Shown here one piece after another: positions 1 to 8,474 of a stretch of DNA of 49,436 nt. The position numbers were made by a program, and so were the translations under genes. This stretch comes from Hoeflea sp. (GTDB taxonomy: Bacteria > Pseudomonadota > Alphaproteobacteria > Rhizobiales > Rhizobiaceae), in assembly GCF_014359905.1 (NCBI RefSeq), contig NZ_JACIYP010000031.1:1-49436 (forward strand). Reading direction: 5' to 3'. The notes under the pieces are model-generated. The model ran no database searches. It saw only the letters and a list, made by a program, of their open reading frames with translations, and had not been told where the DNA came from. The stretch's first letter is position 1. Each line of letters starts with the position of its first letter.

Positions 1-242
1 GATCGCGCCGAAATGCGGCGTTGCACCAATCAAACTGTTCTGATCCACAATGGTTCCATCAGAGGGGGATACGGCGCGCGAAATCATGCGGAGCTTGGTT
101 CATTTGCCAGCCGGGCCGCGGCATGTCGGTGTGGGGTGCGCCCGCTCGGCGCTTTCCATGATCGCATTTTCGCGCTATCCCGGTCATCAGACAGGGGCCG
201 GTCGGGCGATGCGTCGGCGGGCCTGCAAGCAGAGGCAGAACT
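1..242. other. Left edge, no assignable gene
   Basis: No coding region could be supported here. A minus-strand frame opens with ATG at 87 and runs off the left edge without a stop (29 codons), so the 5' end of a leftward gene is possible. Its residues match no family I know, and no good ribosome binding site precedes it. In related genomes mutY often lies divergently beside the DUF721 gene, but the visible residues do not look like a MutY N-terminus. Confidence 0.3.
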
Positions 243-755
243 GTGGCAAAACCGTTCACCCGCAAGGGCAGCGTCCAGATCGCCGAGATCGCCAATGGCC
301 TGATCGACCCGATCCTGGCCAGGCGCGCAGGCATCAATACGCTGCTTCTGGCTTCGTGGGATGAAATTGCCGGCGAGCAATTTGCCGGGTTCTCCCGGCC
401 TGAAAAGATCCGCTGGCCCCGCCAGGACGGGCCGGACGAGACCGGCGGCGGCTTTTCGCCCGGTCTGTTGACGGTGGCCTGCGAAGGCGCGCGCGCCCTG
501 TTCCTGATGCATCAGGAGGCGGAGCTGATCGCTCGCGTCAACAGCTTCTTCGGCTTTCGCGCGATCGCGCAGATCCGCATCGTCCAGAAGGCGATCCATG
601 TTCCGACACGAAAGCCTGCGGCCCGTCCGCTTGATGCCGGTGAAAAACGCCGTCTTGCCGGTATGGTGGAGACGGTCGAGGACCCGAAGCTGCGCGAGGC
701 GCTCGCGCGCCTCGGCGCCGGCGTGATCAGCCGCCGCCCGAAGCGTCCGGAGTGA
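243..755 (+). CDS. DUF721 (DciA-like) domain protein
   Basis: This is a 170-residue protein of the DUF721 family. DciA, a member of the family, helps load the replicative helicase DnaB in bacteria that lack DnaC; the role of the alphaproteobacterial members is less certain. The DUF721 part covers roughly residues 10-110, with the typical Trp and Leu pattern (LLASWDEIAG, then RPEKIRWPR). A charged Arg/Pro-rich tail follows. The start is GTG, preceded by an AGAGG ribosome binding site about 8 bases upstream. It lies directly before a DsbA-like lipoprotein gene and smc, an order I know from Rhizobiales genomes. Family assignment is fairly sure; function is inference from the family. Confidence 0.8.
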   Translation: MAKPFTRKGSVQIAEIANGLIDPILARRAGINTLLLASWDEIAGEQFAGFSRPEKIRWPRQDGPDETGGGFSPGLLTVACEGARALFLMHQEAELIARVNSFFGFRAIAQIRIVQKAIHVPTRKPAARPLDAGEKRRLAGMVETVEDPKLREALARLGAGVISRRPKRPE

Positions 756-945
756 CACGCGGCGCCAGCGGCCCCGCGCGCGTGATCACGGGTCAGTGAT
801 CGCCGCGCACTTGTTTGGCCACATTTGACGTTATAGGAGATTGTGCAAGACTGGCTGCCAAGACATCACGGGCGCCGGGCGCGGGCAGGATGCCGAACGG
901 GTTGTGCGCGCGTGCACGAATTCAAACATGAAGTGGGTGATTAGC

Positions 946-1773
946 ATGTTCCGTTTGACGTCCCGACTGACCGCCGCCGCAGCGATCTCGCTGCTGGCAC
1001 TGACCTTGACGGCCTGCTCGGATTCGTCTGAGGAAAAAACCGAAGCCGCCGGGACGACAGAGACAGCCGCTCCCGCGGAAACGCCCGCGCCGGCCGAGCC
1101 AACGGCAGCCGCCGAACCGGCCGCAACGCCTGCCCCGGCCGAAACGGCGGCTCCGGCGCAAACCACTGCGCCCGCCCAGACCACCGCTCCGGCGACGGCC
1201 GCTGTCGAAGCGCCCAAGGCCGATGGCGATGTCGACATGGCCAAGGTGCTCGAGCCCGGCCCGCTCAAGGAGATGGCGCTGGGCGAGGAGAACGCTCCAG
1301 TCACCATCGTCGAATACATGTCGATGACCTGCCCGCATTGCGCCGATTTTCACGAGAACAACTTCAAGCCGCTCAAGGAAAAATACATCGACACAGGCAA
1401 GGTGCGGTTCATTCTGCGCGAATTCCCGTTCGATCCGCGCGCCGCAGCTGCCATCATGCTGGCCCGCTGCGCACCTGAGCCGCAGTTCTTCCCGATGGTC
1501 GATGTGCTGTTCTCGCAACAGCGCACCTGGGCGACGGCGTCCGACGGGCGCGAAGCATTGCTGCAAATCGCCCGTTTGGCGGGTTTTACACAGGAGTCCT
1601 TCGAGGCTTGCTTGACGAACCAGAAGCTTCTGGATGATGTCAATGCCGTGAGAACCAAGGCCGCAGATCAATTTGGTATCCAGTCCACGCCAAGCTTCAT
1701 CATCAACGGCAAGCGGTATCCGGGGAACATGTCGATTGAAACCATGTCGGCGATCATCGACCCGCTGCTTTAG
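946..1773 (+). CDS. DsbA-family thiol:disulfide oxidoreductase, lipoprotein
   Basis: This is a periplasmic DsbA-like thioredoxin-fold protein of 275 residues, probably lipid-anchored. From ATG 946 there is a hydrophobic signal ending in a lipobox L-T-A-C with Cys at residue 24. A long Ala/Thr/Pro/Glu-rich linker follows (about 28-95), then a thioredoxin-like domain with active site C129-P-H-C132 and a cis-Pro motif (STPSF) near residue 242. Earlier in-frame starts exist (ATG 928, TTG 841), but only 946 gives a normal lipoprotein signal length; its ribosome binding site is weak. It probably forms or isomerises disulfides in exported proteins. The linker may let the catalytic domain reach away from the membrane (inference). 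A TATAGG box at 832-837 is a weak promoter candidate. Confidence 0.85.
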   Translation: MFRLTSRLTAAAAISLLALTLTACSDSSEEKTEAAGTTETAAPAETPAPAEPTAAAEPAATPAPAETAAPAQTTAPAQTTAPATAAVEAPKADGDVDMAKVLEPGPLKEMALGEENAPVTIVEYMSMTCPHCADFHENNFKPLKEKYIDTGKVRFILREFPFDPRAAAAIMLARCAPEPQFFPMVDVLFSQQRTWATASDGREALLQIARLAGFTQESFEACLTNQKLLDDVNAVRTKAADQFGIQSTPSFIINGKRYPGNMSIETMSAIIDPLL

Positions 1774-1860
1774 GCGGGCAATGCGCATTGCTCTTCCGCG
1801 ACTGTCTTGCGGAAGCGGCTTCAGTGTGCCGATGCGCCTGCGTGACCGGGAGTGCCGGTC

Positions 1861-4800
1861 ATGAAATTCAACAAGCTTAGGGTGCTGGGCTTCAAGTCCT
1901 TCGTCGAGCCGACGGAATTCTTCATCGAGCGCGGGCTGACCGGCGTGGTCGGCCCCAATGGCTGCGGCAAGTCCAATCTCGTCGAAGCCATGCGCTGGGT
2001 GATGGGCGAGAATTCCTACAAGAACATGCGCGCCTCGGGCATGGACGACGTGATCTTTTCGGGCTCCGGCAACCGGCCCGCCCGCAACACCGCCGAAGTC
2101 GGCCTCTATCTCGACAATTCCGACCGCACCGCGCCTGCCGCCTTCAATGATGCCGACGAGATCCAGGTCACAAGGCGGATCGAGCGCGAATCCGGCTCGG
2201 TCTACCGTATCAACGGCAAGGAAGCGCGCGCTAAGGATGTGCAGCTCCTGTTCGCCGACGCCTCCACCGGCGCCCGCTCGCCCTCGATGGTGGGGCAGGG
2301 CCGCATCGGCGAGCTGATCCAGGCCAAGCCGCAGGCGCGGCGGCAGTTGCTCGAAGAGGCCGCCGGCATTTCCGGCCTGCACTCGCGCCGGCATGAAGCG
2401 GAACTCAGGCTCCGGGCCGCCGAAACCAATCTCGAGCGGCTGGATGACGTCACCTCGGAGCTCGAATCCCAGATCGAAAGCCTCAAGCGCCAGGCGCGTC
2501 AGGCCAACCGCTTCAAGATCCTGTCGGCGGAAGTGCGCCAGGCGGAAGCCACGCTCCTGCATCTGCGCTGGTCGATCGCCAAGGGCCAGGAGGGCGAGGC
2601 CGAAAGCGCGCTTTCGCAGGCCACCTCGCGTGTCGCCGAACTGGCGCAGGCGCAGATGGAGGCCGCCAAGCACCAGGCCATCGCCGCGCACAAGCTGCCC
2701 GAGCTCCGGGATGGCGAAGCCGCCGCCGCCGCCGCCCTGCAGCGGCTGCAGATCGCCCGCACCCAGATTGACGAGGAAGCCGAACGCATCACCCGCCGCC
2801 GCGAGGAACTGGACCGGCGCCTGGCGCAGCTCAAGACCGACATCGAGCGCGAGCAACGGCTGATTGCCGACAATGCCGGGATCATGCAGCGGCTTTCCGA
2901 AGAGGAAGCCGAGCTGAAGCTGGCGCTTGAAGGCAGCGGCGAACGATCCGCGGCGCTGAAAGCCGCTTTCGAGACGGCGCGGGCGAAACTCACCGAATCC
3001 GAAGCCTCGCTCGGAATCGTCACCGCCGAACGCGCGGAGGCCGCCGCCGAACGCACCCAGCTTGATCGCGTGATCCGCGAGGCGGGCGAGCGCAAGGCGC
3101 GGCTCGAGAGGCAGATCGCCAGCCAGGATGCCGATCTCGCGGGCATTGCCCAGCGCATCGCAGGTCTCCCCGATCCCGCCGCCAAACGCAGCGAGACCGA
3201 GATCGCCGAGAAGGCGCTGACTGACGCCGAAGCCGCACTCGCCCGGATCGAGACCGCTCTCGAGCAGGCCCGCGAAGCGGAGGCTGCTGCGCGCCAGCCG
3301 GTGACCGAGGCAAAGGCGAAGCTCAACGCCATCGAGACCGAGGCCAAGACCATCGCCCGCATGCTCAATGCCGGGCAGGGCTCGGACCTGTTCCCGCCTG
3401 TGGTCGAGAAGATCAAGGTCGACCGGGGCTACGAGACGGCGCTGGGCGCGGCCCTTGGCGACGATCTCGACCTGCCGCTCGATCCGGCTGCCCCCGCCCA
3501 TTGGGCGATGATGCAGATTGGCGGAGAGGATCCGGCGCTTCCCGACGGCGTTACGCCGCTGTCGACCCATGTCCGCGCGCCGCAGGAACTGGCCCGCCGT
3601 CTCGCCCAGATCGGGCTCGTCGCCGATGCCGATCACGGCCGCGCGCTGCATGCCGTGCTGAAACCGGGCCAGCGGCTCGTCACCCGCGATGGCGCGATCT
3701 TCCGCTGGGACGGTTATGTGGCCTCGGCCGATGCACCGACACCGGCAGCGATGCGACTCGAGCAGAAGAACCGGCTGGCCGAACTCGACGCCGAGGTGGT
3801 GGAGGCGACCAGGACGCTGCGCCTTGCCGAGGAAGCGCTGACCGGAAGCGAAGCCGCGGTTGCCGCCCGCGTGACCGAGGGCCGCGCCGCGCGCGACCTG
3901 ATCCGCGACGCGAGCCGCAACGTGAGCCGCGCCCGCGACGAGCTGGCGAGTGCCGAACGCGCGTCGGGCGAATTGTCCAACCGCCGTGCGGTGCTGACCG
4001 AATCGCGCGCCCAGGTCGGCGCGCAGCTCGCGGAAACGGTGTCCGGGCTTGAGGAGGCCACGGAAGCGCTCAAGGCCTGCCCGGATCTCTCGCAGCTCGA
4101 TGCCGCGCTGACGCAGGTCAATGCCGAGGTCGCAACCGATCGCGGCGCGCTGGCCGAGGCCCGCGCCGCCCATGAGGGGCTGGAGCGCGAAAACGCCGCG
4201 CGCGGCCGCAGGCTGGAAGCGATTGCCGCCGAGCGGTCAAGCTGGCTCGAGCGCGCCGCCAATGCCGAGAGCCACCTGGCCGCGCTCAAGGCCCGCTTGG
4301 CTGAAACGGCGACGGAGGCGGAAGGCATTGCCGACGCGCCCGACGAGGTCGCCGCCCGCCGCCGCCAGTTGCTGAGCCAACTGAGCGAGGTCGAGCAGCG
4401 CCGCCGCGACGCGGCCGATGCGCTGGCTGCGGCCGAGACCCGCTCGCGCGAGGCCGACAAGCTCGCCACCGAGGCGATCGGCGCGCTGTCGCAGGGCCGC
4501 GAGGCGCGCGGTCGCGCCGAGGAGCGGCTGATGGCCGCGCGCGAACGCCGCGAGGAGGGCGAGGCGCGGATCCGCGAGGCATTGAATTGCGAGCCCCACC
4601 ATGCCCTGCGGCTGACAGGGCTTGCGGCGGATGCGCCGATGCCGGATCCCGCCCAGATCGAGCGCAACCTCGAACGCCTCAAGATCGAGCGCGAACGGCT
4701 GGGCGCGGTCAATCTGCGCGCCGAGGAGGAGCAGGCCGAACTCTCAGGCCGGCTCAACACCATCGTCACCGAGCGCGAGGACATCATCGACGCCATCAAG

Positions 4801-5325
4801 AAGCTGCGCGCCGGCATCCAGGGCTTGAACAAGGAAGGCCGCGAGCGGCTGCTCGTCGCCTTCGATGTCGTCAACGCCCAGTTCCAGCGGCTGTTCACCC
4901 ATCTGTTCGGCGGCGGCACGGCGGAATTGATGCTGATCGAATCCGACGACCCGCTGGAAGCCGGGCTCGAAATCCTGGCCCGCCCGCCCGGCAAGAAGCC
5001 GCAGACCATGACGCTGCTGTCAGGCGGCGAGCAGGCGCTGACCGCCATGGCGCTGATCTTCGCGGTGTTCCTGACCAACCCGGCGCCGATCTGCGTGCTC
5101 GACGAGGTCGATGCGCCGCTCGACGATCACAATGTCGAGCGCTTCTGCAACCTGATGGACGAGATGGCCGCCTCCACCGAGACCCGCTTCGTCATCATCA
5201 CCCACAATCCGATCACCATGGCCCGCATGAACCGCCTGTTCGGCGTCACCATGGCCGAGCAGGGCGTGAGCCAGCTGGTGTCGGTGGATCTGCAGACGGC
5301 CGAGCAGTTGCGCGACGCGAGCTGA
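1861..5325 (+). CDS. smc: Chromosome segregation protein SMC
   Basis: SMC is the coiled-coil ATPase of the condensin-like complex (with ScpA and ScpB) that organises and segregates the chromosome. The protein has 1154 residues, the usual alphaproteobacterial length. The N-terminal head carries Walker A GPNGCGKSN at 31-39. Long heptad-rich coils flank a hinge at about 500-637. The C-terminal head has the signature LSGGEQ at 1053-1058 and a Walker B with the Asp-Glu pair at 1081-1082. A GTG three codons upstream is possible, but the family starts with M-K-F as here. The Ala/Glu/Arg-rich coils make all opposite-strand frames look open, so long antisense frames here are not genes. It follows the DsbA-like gene by 87 bases and may share its transcript. 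Confidence 0.97.
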   Translation: MKFNKLRVLGFKSFVEPTEFFIERGLTGVVGPNGCGKSNLVEAMRWVMGENSYKNMRASGMDDVIFSGSGNRPARNTAEVGLYLDNSDRTAPAAFNDADEIQVTRRIERESGSVYRINGKEARAKDVQLLFADASTGARSPSMVGQGRIGELIQAKPQARRQLLEEAAGISGLHSRRHEAELRLRAAETNLERLDDVTSELESQIESLKRQARQANRFKILSAEVRQAEATLLHLRWSIAKGQEGEAESALSQATSRVAELAQAQMEAAKHQAIAAHKLPELRDGEAAAAAALQRLQIARTQIDEEAERITRRREELDRRLAQLKTDIEREQRLIADNAGIMQRLSEEEAELKLALEGSGERSAALKAAFETARAKLTESEASLGIVTAERAEAAAERTQLDRVIREAGERKARLERQIASQDADLAGIAQRIAGLPDPAAKRSETEIAEKALTDAEAALARIETALEQAREAEAAARQPVTEAKAKLNAIETEAKTIARMLNAGQGSDLFPPVVEKIKVDRGYETALGAALGDDLDLPLDPAAPAHWAMMQIGGEDPALPDGVTPLSTHVRAPQELARRLAQIGLVADADHGRALHAVLKPGQRLVTRDGAIFRWDGYVASADAPTPAAMRLEQKNRLAELDAEVVEATRTLRLAEEALTGSEAAVAARVTEGRAARDLIRDASRNVSRARDELASAERASGELSNRRAVLTESRAQVGAQLAETVSGLEEATEALKACPDLSQLDAALTQVNAEVATDRGALAEARAAHEGLERENAARGRRLEAIAAERSSWLERAANAESHLAALKARLAETATEAEGIADAPDEVAARRRQLLSQLSEVEQRRRDAADALAAAETRSREADKLATEAIGALSQGREARGRAEERLMAARERREEGEARIREALNCEPHHALRLTGLAADAPMPDPAQIERNLERLKIERERLGAVNLRAEEEQAELSGRLNTIVTEREDIIDAIKKLRAGIQGLNKEGRERLLVAFDVVNAQFQRLFTHLFGGGTAELMLIESDDPLEAGLEILARPPGKKPQTMTLLSGGEQALTAMALIFAVFLTNPAPICVLDEVDAPLDDHNVERFCNLMDEMAASTETRFVIITHNPITMARMNRLFGVTMAEQGVSQLVSVDLQTAEQLRDAS

Positions 5326-5441
5326 CGGCTGCGGCAGGGTGTCGCGACCGGGCGACAAACCGGAACCGTTCAGCCGCCAAGCCATTGAGGGCCTGTCGAG
5401 TTTTCGACTCATCAATCCGAAGTCCAAGGCTGGAGACACCA

Positions 5442-5708
5442 ATGACGCGCACAGCCGCCATTTTTGCCGCCATCCTTTTTGCCGCGCTGACCGCGCCCGC
5501 ATTTGCCAACGATCGCGCCCCCACCGCCGAGGAGCGCGCGTCGATCGAAGCCGCCTTGACGGCCGAAGGGTTTACCTCCTGGGGTGAAATCGAGCTCGAC
5601 GATGACAAGGTCTGGGACGTGGACGATGCGATCCACTCCGATGGCAAGGAATACGATCTCGAACTCGACAAGACCACGTTCGCCATCACCGGCCGCGACG
5701 AAGACTGA
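5442..5708 (+). CDS. Small secreted PepSY-like protein
   Basis: This is an 88-residue protein with a clean Sec signal peptide (cleavage expected after A-F-A near residue 21). The short mature domain is rich in Asp and Glu. Its ending pattern (WDVDDAIHSDGKEYDLELD, then a beta-strand-like TTFAITG) resembles PepSY/YpeB-type modules, which are small periplasmic domains thought to bind or inhibit other proteins. A GGAG ribosome binding site lies 7 bases before the ATG. It stands alone, 116 bases after smc. The fold family is a moderately confident reading; no specific function can be given. Confidence 0.7.
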   Translation: MTRTAAIFAAILFAALTAPAFANDRAPTAEERASIEAALTAEGFTSWGEIELDDDKVWDVDDAIHSDGKEYDLELDKTTFAITGRDED

Positions 5709-5771
5709 TTGCGCCGGCGCTCTCTTTTCCCCGGTTGCGGGGAGGGGGCAGCGGCGATGGATGTCACCATT

Positions 5772-5817
5772 GATTCTTGCCATATGGCGTGATAAAGTCC
5801 GTCACATGGCAAGAATC
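5772..5817 (+). promoter_or_regulatory. Perfect 12-bp inverted repeat at antitoxin start
   Basis: GATTCTTGCCAT at 5772-5783 is matched exactly in reverse complement by ATGGCAAGAATC at 5806-5817, with 22 bases between. Nested inside are GTGA at 5789-5792 and TCAC at 5802-5805, and the left arm runs into a CCATATGG palindrome. The right arm contains the antitoxin start codon. This is what an autoregulatory operator of a type II toxin-antitoxin operon looks like. Binding is inferred, but the symmetry is seen directly. Confidence 0.7.
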
Positions 5818-6249
5818 GAACCAGCCCACCCGACGCCGCTCGCCCCAATGGGCCCCGAAGACGCGGTTTCGCTCGCGGGCATTGAGCCTGCGCGCATCGC
5901 CCGTGTATCGGCCACCGCCTATTCCCGCATCGCCGCGGCATGGCGTCTGGGCAATGAGGCCGCAGCCCAACTGCTCGACATCAGCCCCCGCACTTTCGCC
6001 CGGATGAAGACCGGCGATTGGTCCGGTCGCCTGAGCCGCGATCAACTGATGCGGGTCAGCGCGGCCACCGGCCTCTACAAGGGCCTTCATCTCTATTTCA
6101 GCGACGAACTTGCCGACCGTTGGGTAATCATGCCCAACACCGGTCCCCTGTTCGGCGGACAGCCGCCGGTCGAGACGATGATTGCGGGTGGTCTTCCCGC
6201 CATGCTGGCCACCCGCACCTATGTTGACGCTTTGCGGGGCGGCGCATGA
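5806..6249 (+). CDS. Xre/MbcA/ParS-type antitoxin
   Basis: This is the 147-residue antitoxin of a RES/Xre pair. An N-terminal Xre-like helical HTH region lies at about 35-85 (a helix pair around AAAQLLDISPRTFARMKTG). The C-terminal DUF2384/MbcA-ParS toxin-binding domain is at about 95-145 and ends in a short tail that in this family covers the toxin active site. The ATG at 5806 sits inside the right arm of an inverted repeat, so the antitoxin or the complex probably represses its own operon. The stop overlaps the toxin start as ATGA, giving translational coupling. Family calls are by motif and gene order. Confidence 0.88.
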   Translation: MARIEPAHPTPLAPMGPEDAVSLAGIEPARIARVSATAYSRIAAAWRLGNEAAAQLLDISPRTFARMKTGDWSGRLSRDQLMRVSAATGLYKGLHLYFSDELADRWVIMPNTGPLFGGQPPVETMIAGGLPAMLATRTYVDALRGGA

Positions 6250-6926
6250 CGCTGCCGCTGGCGTCGATCATGGTCGAAGCCACCGTTCGCCTGATTCCCA
6301 CCGCCTATTACAAGCCGCCGGTGCTGACGCCGCTCGTCGAGAACGCCGGGGATCTCGCCATCCTGGCTGCGATCGAGGGGTTGACCAGCCAGCGGTTGAT
6401 CGCGGAGAAAGTCGGGCTCGCGGGTCTGGATCCGCGCGAACTCCTGTTCCGCGCCTGGGGCCAGACGCATGTGAATGCGGCCTTTGCCTATACCCGCTCC
6501 GAGGGTAACCGCTTCAACGATGCCGCACGCGGCGCCTGGTATGCGGGCTTCGAGGACCTGACGGCGCTGGCCGAGGTCGCCTACCACCGCACGCGGGAGT
6601 TGGAGAGGATCAATCATTTCCACGACGCTGCGATCTACCAGGCTTTGCTGGCGGGCTTCATGGGTGATTTTCACGATCTCAGACAGGAACCCGCCGATGC
6701 GCCATGGCTTTCGCCCGATCCGTCGCATGCCTATCCGGAAGGGCAAGCGCTGGCCCGCTCGCTCAGGGAGACGGGATCGCGCGGCGTCATCTATCCCTCG
6801 GTGCGCCGCGCAGGAGGGACCTGCATCGCGGCTTTCGAGCCGCATCTGGTGCAGAATGTGCGTCCGGGTGCGCGCTGGAAACTGATCTGGAACGGCAGCC
6901 GCGACTACACGGTCACCACGGCCTGA
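6246..6926 (+). CDS. RES-domain toxin (NAD+-degrading)
   Basis: This is a 226-residue RES-family toxin. Characterised members (MbcT, Res of Pseudomonas and Photorhabdus) destroy cellular NAD+ by phosphorolysis or hydrolysis and stop growth until the antitoxin is restored. The family pattern is visible: Arg in FRAW (69) and GNRF (89), a WYAGFEDLTALAE stretch ending in Glu110, and a Ser at 185 in GVIYPSVR. The C-terminal beta-rich part (FEP..VQNV...WKLIW) is also typical. It overlaps the antitoxin by 4 bases. The length is normal and no key residue is obviously missing, so the pair is probably functional. The NAD+ activity is known of the family, not shown here. Confidence 0.88.
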   Translation: MTLPLASIMVEATVRLIPTAYYKPPVLTPLVENAGDLAILAAIEGLTSQRLIAEKVGLAGLDPRELLFRAWGQTHVNAAFAYTRSEGNRFNDAARGAWYAGFEDLTALAEVAYHRTRELERINHFHDAAIYQALLAGFMGDFHDLRQEPADAPWLSPDPSHAYPEGQALARSLRETGSRGVIYPSVRRAGGTCIAAFEPHLVQNVRPGARWKLIWNGSRDYTVTTA

Positions 6927-6950
6927 CCCCTGATCAGGCAGCTTGCAGTC

Positions 6951-8096
6951 TCAACCCAATGCGCCGATCAACGCACTCGTTACCCGGTCCTGCGTCTCCT
7001 CATCCAGATAGGGATGCATCGGCAGGCTGAGCACACAGGCCGACAGCATGTCGGTCACCGGCAGCGCGCCGCCGGCCACGCCGTGGTGGCTGTAGGCGTC
7101 CTGGCGGTGCAGCGGCTTGGCGTAATAGACGGCGCTCGGCACGCCGAGGTCCTTCATGTGCGCCTGGATGGCGGCACGGTCTGCGCCGTCCGGCAGCTTG
7201 ACCGTGTACTGCGCCCAGACGGACTGCAGCCCCTCGGGCACTACGGGGGTGGCGACATGGCCCTTGAGCAGGTCCGAATAGCGCGCGGCGATGCGGTTGC
7301 GCGCCTCGATCTCGTCGTCGAAGATCGCGAGCTTCTCGATCAGGATCGCTGCCTGCATCGTGTCGATCCGGCCGGTCATGCCGATGCGGACATTGTCGTA
7401 CTGGCTCGTCCCCTTGCCGTGGAACAGGATCGAGCGCAGGATCTCGGCAAGCTCGGCGTCATCGGTGAAGATCGCGCCGCCGTCGCCATAGGCGCCCAGC
7501 GGCTTTGCCGGGAAGAAGCTGGTGGCGGTGGCCATCGCCAGCGTTCCGACCCGGCGGTTGTGGTAGCGCGCGCCATAGGCCTGCGCGCCGTCGCCCAGCA
7601 CCCACAGTCCTTCGCGCGCGGCGATCTTCGAAATCGGGTCGTAGTCGGCCGGAATGCCGAAAAGGTCGACCGGGATGATTCCGACCGGTGCGTGTCCGGC
7701 CGCCCGCGCCGCCGCAATCGCGATCTCCAGCGAAGCCGGGTCCATGTTGAAGGTGTCGGCATCGACATCGACGAACCAGACATGCGCGCCCAGCCACGCC
7801 ACCACTTCCGCCGTGGCGACAAAGGTGAAGGCCGGGCAGAAGATCGCCTGGCCCGGACGCACTTCAGCAGCCATCAGCACCATGGCGAGCGCGTCCGTGC
7901 CCGAGGAGCACGCGATCGAATGGGTCGCACCGCAATGGGCTGACAATTGCCGCTCCAACTCGGCGACCTCCGGACCCATGATGTACTGGCCGTGGTCGAG
8001 CACCCGGGCGATGGCCGCATCGACTCGGTCGCGGATGCGCGCCTGCTGGGCGGCAAGATCGACAAAACGGACGGGTTCGCGGCTTGCGGATGACAT
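6951..8096 (-). CDS. DegT/DnrJ/EryC1 sugar aminotransferase (WbpE-like)
   Basis: This is a PLP-dependent aminotransferase of the DegT family, 381 residues from the ATG at 8096. The start is chosen because homology begins just after it (RFVDLAAQQARI). The pattern closely resembles WbpE-type enzymes, which transaminate a UDP-3-keto-hexuronate to the 3-amino sugar: HGQYIMGPEV near residue 36, the cofactor Asp/Gln region GDGAQAYGA near 170, and the Schiff-base Lys198 in SFFPAKPLGAYGDGG. Substrates in the wider family are nucleotide-linked keto sugars for O-antigen or capsule. No other polysaccharide genes are nearby, so the enzyme is an orphan here. An upstream in-frame ATG (8147) would add 17 atypical residues. 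Confidence 0.85.
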   Translation of the reverse strand: MSSASREPVRFVDLAAQQARIRDRVDAAIARVLDHGQYIMGPEVAELERQLSAHCGATHSIACSSGTDALAMVLMAAEVRPGQAIFCPAFTFVATAEVVAWLGAHVWFVDVDADTFNMDPASLEIAIAAARAAGHAPVGIIPVDLFGIPADYDPISKIAAREGLWVLGDGAQAYGARYHNRRVGTLAMATATSFFPAKPLGAYGDGGAIFTDDAELAEILRSILFHGKGTSQYDNVRIGMTGRIDTMQAAILIEKLAIFDDEIEARNRIAARYSDLLKGHVATPVVPEGLQSVWAQYTVKLPDGADRAAIQAHMKDLGVPSAVYYAKPLHRQDAYSHHGVAGGALPVTDMLSACVLSLPMHPYLDEETQDRVTSALIGALG

Positions 8097-8207
8097 AGGA
8101 TGGAGGCCCCCGGGCTCAGACAGGATGGTTTTCCGCCGTGAGCCCATGCGGACGGATCTGTAAGCCCTGTTAATGCGCGCCGCCGCCGGGGTCCATATCT
8201 CTGCGCG

Positions 8208-8453
8208 TTAATCGACAGCGTTTATGCACGGTAAACTATCACTTTGCGTTGCCCGTGGTGACGCGCCGTGACAGTCGGCCGGGCGCGCGCGCGCCTCATC
8301 GATCGCGCGCCAGAACGGGGTGCGCGCGATCGCGCGGGCCTCGCGCCGGCTCAGCCCGAAATCGCGCAGCATCTCGTCGGTGAAGCTCTCGGCGTCGCGC
8401 GCCATCCGCCGCCTTTCCAGGAACCGTTCAAGCCACAGGCGCGGCGTCGCCAT
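8208..8453 (-). CDS. DUF1127 small protein
   Basis: This is an 81-residue Arg-rich protein with a DUF1127 module (about 12-50; pattern RRRMARDAESFTDEMLRDFGLSR followed by an R-R-E-A-R helix). DUF1127 proteins are very common in Rhizobiales. Some bind RNA or affect small-RNA turnover, and others influence phosphate or stress responses. The open frame extends upstream, but ATG 8453 is where the family-like sequence begins. The tail after residue 60 is not conserved-looking. Just upstream of its start (about 8475 onward) lies the remnant of a LysR gene on the other strand, so the natural promoter may have been replaced by a rearrangement (inference). Confidence 0.7.
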   Translation of the reverse strand: MATPRLWLERFLERRRMARDAESFTDEMLRDFGLSRREARAIARTPFWRAIDEARARPADCHGASPRATQSDSLPCINAVD

Positions 8454-8474
8454 CAGCGCCAACAACCTGGCGCG

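Noticed and set aside
1..87. Partial minus-strand frame at the left edge as MutY N-terminus
   Set aside because: The 29 visible residues lack the Trp-Tyr...Leu-Pro-Trp-Arg opening of MutY and have no good ribosome binding site.
922..4173. Very long minus-strand open frame (over 1000 codons) across the DsbA-like gene and smc
   Set aside because: It is antisense to a clear SMC coiled coil whose GC-rich codons keep the opposite frames open; its product is His/Arg/Gly-rich with no domain.
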